Positions 62,012-64,000 of a stretch of 64,000 bases of DNA are shown here, one piece after another. Under the pieces are notes generated by a model, which saw only the letters and a list, made by a program, of their open reading frames with translations, did not search any database and had not been told where the DNA came from. The translations under genes and the position numbers were made by a program. Each line of letters starts with the position of its first letter. Position 1 is the stretch's first letter. Origin of the DNA: Ruegeria marina (lineage in GTDB: Bacteria > Pseudomonadota > Alphaproteobacteria > Rhodobacterales > Rhodobacteraceae). The stretch spans positions 248,001 through 312,000 of the forward strand of contig NZ_FMZV01000003.1 of NCBI RefSeq assembly GCF_900101475.1, written 5' to 3'.

Positions 62012-64000
62012 ATGAGCACATTCGGCAAGGGTTGCCATCTGCACCTGATCGACGGATCGGCCTTTATCTTTCGCGCCTATCACGCGCTGCCGCCGCTGAC
62101 CCGCAAATCCGACGGCTTGCCGATCGGGGCGGTGTCGGGCTTCTGCAACATGCTGCAACGCTATGTCGATGGCGATCATGGGCCGGATGCGCCGACCCAT
62201 CTGGCAGTGATTTTCGACAAGGGCAGCCATACGTTCCGCAACGACCTCTATGACCTTTACAAGGCCAACCGCGAGGCGATGCCCGAGGATCTGCGCCCGC
62301 AGATCCCGCTGACCCGCCAGGCCACCGAGGCATTCAACATCCCCTGCAAGGAGCTTGAGGGCTACGAGGCAGACGACATCATCGCCACGCTGGCGCACCA
62401 GGCGCGCGATGCCGGCGGGCGGGTCACAATCGTCAGTTCCGACAAGGACCTGATGCAGCTCGTGGGCGACGGGGTCGAAATGTTCGACGCGATGAAGAAC
62501 AAGCGCATCGACCGCGATGGCGTGTTCGAGAAATTCGGCGTCTTCCCCGACCGGGTGGTCGATGTGCAGGCGCTGGCCGGCGACAGTGTCGACAACGTGC
62601 CGGGCGCGCCGGGCATCGGGGTCAAGACCGCCGCGCTCCTGATCAACGAATTCGGCTCGCTCGAAGAGCTCTTGGACCGCGCCGAAGAGATCAAGCAGCC
62701 CAAGCGCCGCCAGACCCTGATCGACATGCGCGCGCAGATTGAGCTGTCGAAACGGCTGGTCGCGCTGGACGCCAACACGCCGCTCGATTTCACGCTCGAC
62801 GAGCTGGAACTGCGCGACCCGGACCCCGAGAAACTGCTGGGCTTCCTTGCCGAGATGGAGTTCCGCACCCTGACCAAGCGGATCGCCGACAAGCTGGGCG
62901 CCGAGGCGCCGGTGATCCCCGAGGCACCCGCACCCGCCGCGCAGGCCGAGGATGCGCCCGCGCCCGAACAGGTTGCTTTCGATCCGGCCAACTATGAATG
63001 CGTGCGCGATGCGGCGGCGCTGGCGAAATGGATCGCGCAGGCGCGCGAACGCGGCTGGGTGGCGGTCGATACCGAAACCACCAGCCTCGACGAGATGCGC
63101 GCCGAACTGGTCGGCATCTCGCTGGCGGTCGAGCCGGGCGCGGCCTGCTACATCCCGCTGGGCCATCGCGACGGTGATGCAAACGACCTTTTCGGCTCGG
63201 ACAAGCTGGCCGAGGGCCAGATGCCCCTGCAAGAGGCGCTCGACCTCCTGAAACCGGTGCTCGAGGATGACGCGATCCTCAAGATCGGCCAGAACATGAA
63301 ATACGACGCCAAGATCTTTGCCCGTCACGGCATCGACGTCACGCCCATCGACGACACCATGCTGATGTCCTACGCGATGCATGGCGGCAAGCACGGCCAC
63401 GGGATGGACGCGCTCAGCGAGATGTACCTCGGCCATGTGCCGATCCCGATCAAGCCGCTTCTGGGGTCCGGCAAATCCGCGATCACCTTCGACAAGGTGG
63501 CGATTGCCGACGCCACCGCCTATGCCGCCGAGGATGCCGACATCACCCTGCGCCTGTGGCAATTGTTCAAGCCGCAGCTGCACCGGGTGCAGGTCACCAC
63601 CGTCTACGAGACGCTGGAACGCCCGCTGGTGCCGGTGCTGGCCGAGATGGAGATGCACGGCGTCAAGGTCGACCGCGACGTGCTCAGCCGGATGTCGAAC
63701 GCCTTTGCGCAAAAGATGGCGGGGCTCGAGGCCGAGATCCACGAACTGGCGGGCGAACCGTTCAACGTCGGCTCTCCCGCGCAGGTGGGCGAGATCCTGT
63801 TCGACAAGATGTCGCTGCCCGGCGGCACGCGCGGCAAGACCGGCAAGTATTCGACCCCGGCCGACGTTCTCGAAGATCTGGCGACCGAACATGAAATGCC
63901 TGCGCGCATCCTCGACTGGCGGCAGCTGCAAAAGCTGAAATCAACCTATACCGATGCGTTGCAAGGCCACATCAACCCCGAGACCGGGCGCGTCCATACC
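62012..64000 (+). CDS. polA: DNA polymerase I, 3' end beyond the window
   Basis: 663 residues are in the window and the frame is still open at the end. The 5'-3' exonuclease domain (1-290) shows GSAFIFRAYHALPP, NREAMPEDLRPQIP, EADDIIATLA and SSDKDLMQLV. The proofreading domain (330-515) has VAVDTETTSLDEMRAELVGI with the DxE motif. The polymerase domain begins at about 530 with ETLERPLVPVLAEMEMHGVK. ATG 62012 follows GAGGGAG by about 8 bases. It removes RNA primers and fills gaps. Confidence 0.97.
   Translation, partial: MSTFGKGCHLHLIDGSAFIFRAYHALPPLTRKSDGLPIGAVSGFCNMLQRYVDGDHGPDAPTHLAVIFDKGSHTFRNDLYDLYKANREAMPEDLRPQIPLTRQATEAFNIPCKELEGYEADDIIATLAHQARDAGGRVTIVSSDKDLMQLVGDGVEMFDAMKNKRIDRDGVFEKFGVFPDRVVDVQALAGDSVDNVPGAPGIGVKTAALLINEFGSLEELLDRAEEIKQPKRRQTLIDMRAQIELSKRLVALDANTPLDFTLDELELRDPDPEKLLGFLAEMEFRTLTKRIADKLGAEAPVIPEAPAPAAQAEDAPAPEQVAFDPANYECVRDAAALAKWIAQARERGWVAVDTETTSLDEMRAELVGISLAVEPGAACYIPLGHRDGDANDLFGSDKLAEGQMPLQEALDLLKPVLEDDAILKIGQNMKYDAKIFARHGIDVTPIDDTMLMSYAMHGGKHGHGMDALSEMYLGHVPIPIKPLLGSGKSAITFDKVAIADATAYAAEDADITLRLWQLFKPQLHRVQVTTVYETLERPLVPVLAEMEMHGVKVDRDVLSRMSNAFAQKMAGLEAEIHELAGEPFNVGSPAQVGEILFDKMSLPGGTRGKTGKYSTPADVLEDLATEHEMPARILDWRQLQKLKSTYTDALQGHINPETGRVHT

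Noticed and set aside
61016-63931. 971-codon minus-strand ORF opposite DUF3604 and polA
   Set aside because: Antisense shadow; DNA polymerase I motifs on the plus strand leave no doubt.

Overview
The window looks like chromosomal core DNA of a marine-type alphaproteobacterium of the Rhodobacterales (Roseobacter group). This is inferred from the high GC content with strongly GC-rich third codon positions, and from family-level content: a CcrM-type GANTC methylase, FlaF and FlbT next to flagellin, a DciA-type DUF721 protein, a CtrA-like box in a flagellar promoter, a glcDEF glycolate oxidase and polyamine ABC operons. There is no phage, insertion sequence, CRISPR array, rRNA or plasmid gene, and I see no clearly new multi-gene system. 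The main novelty candidates are regulatory elements and a few unusual proteins.

Layout. 1-7.4 kb: CoA-transferase (partial), DsbA-like protein, DciA, MutY, an AlkB-type hydroxylase, a membrane class III cyclase, ccrM and rnhB. 7.4-11.1 kb: small secreted proteins, a membrane protein ending in a winged-helix-like domain, and a DUF427-cyclase fusion. 11.1-17.1 kb: flagellar genes, with flagellin, flaF, flbT and a DUF1217 gene on the minus strand, then a divergent pair of units (flgJ-like and flgN-like; fliK and flgD). 17.1-30.4 kb: a polyamine island with an FAD amine oxidase, one ABC importer (minus), a GntR regulator, a class III aminotransferase and a second complete ABC importer (plus). 30.4-40.9 kb: two small hypotheticals, glcD-glcE-glcF, an MFS transporter, two tandem secreted trypsin-like proteases, a heat-shock sHSP gene with its own promoter and leader, and an MltB-like lytic transglycosylase. 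41-45.3 kb: a third cyclase, a flavodoxin, rlmH, rsfS and an MscS channel. 45.4-53.6 kb: leuC, leuD and leuB, interspersed with membrane, EEP-family, epimerase and LysR genes. 53.6-64 kb: Na/Pi cotransporter, tRNA-Pro, a NYN protein coupled to glutathione-dependent formaldehyde dehydrogenase, small proteins, an ABC ATPase, a zf-CHCC mini-protein, a secreted DUF3604 protein and the 5' two thirds of polA.

Regulatory reading. The small heat-shock gene at 38.7 kb has a near-consensus sigma-32 promoter and a leader that folds like a ROSE RNA thermometer. The polyamine island has three copies of a TTTGATCA-core palindrome, two of which share 13 bases, placed as expected for operators of the local GntR protein. 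glcD, the epimerase/LysR pair, ccrM and the flagellar divergent promoter each carry a distinct palindromic or methylation-type element. These are read from sequence only and have not been tested here.
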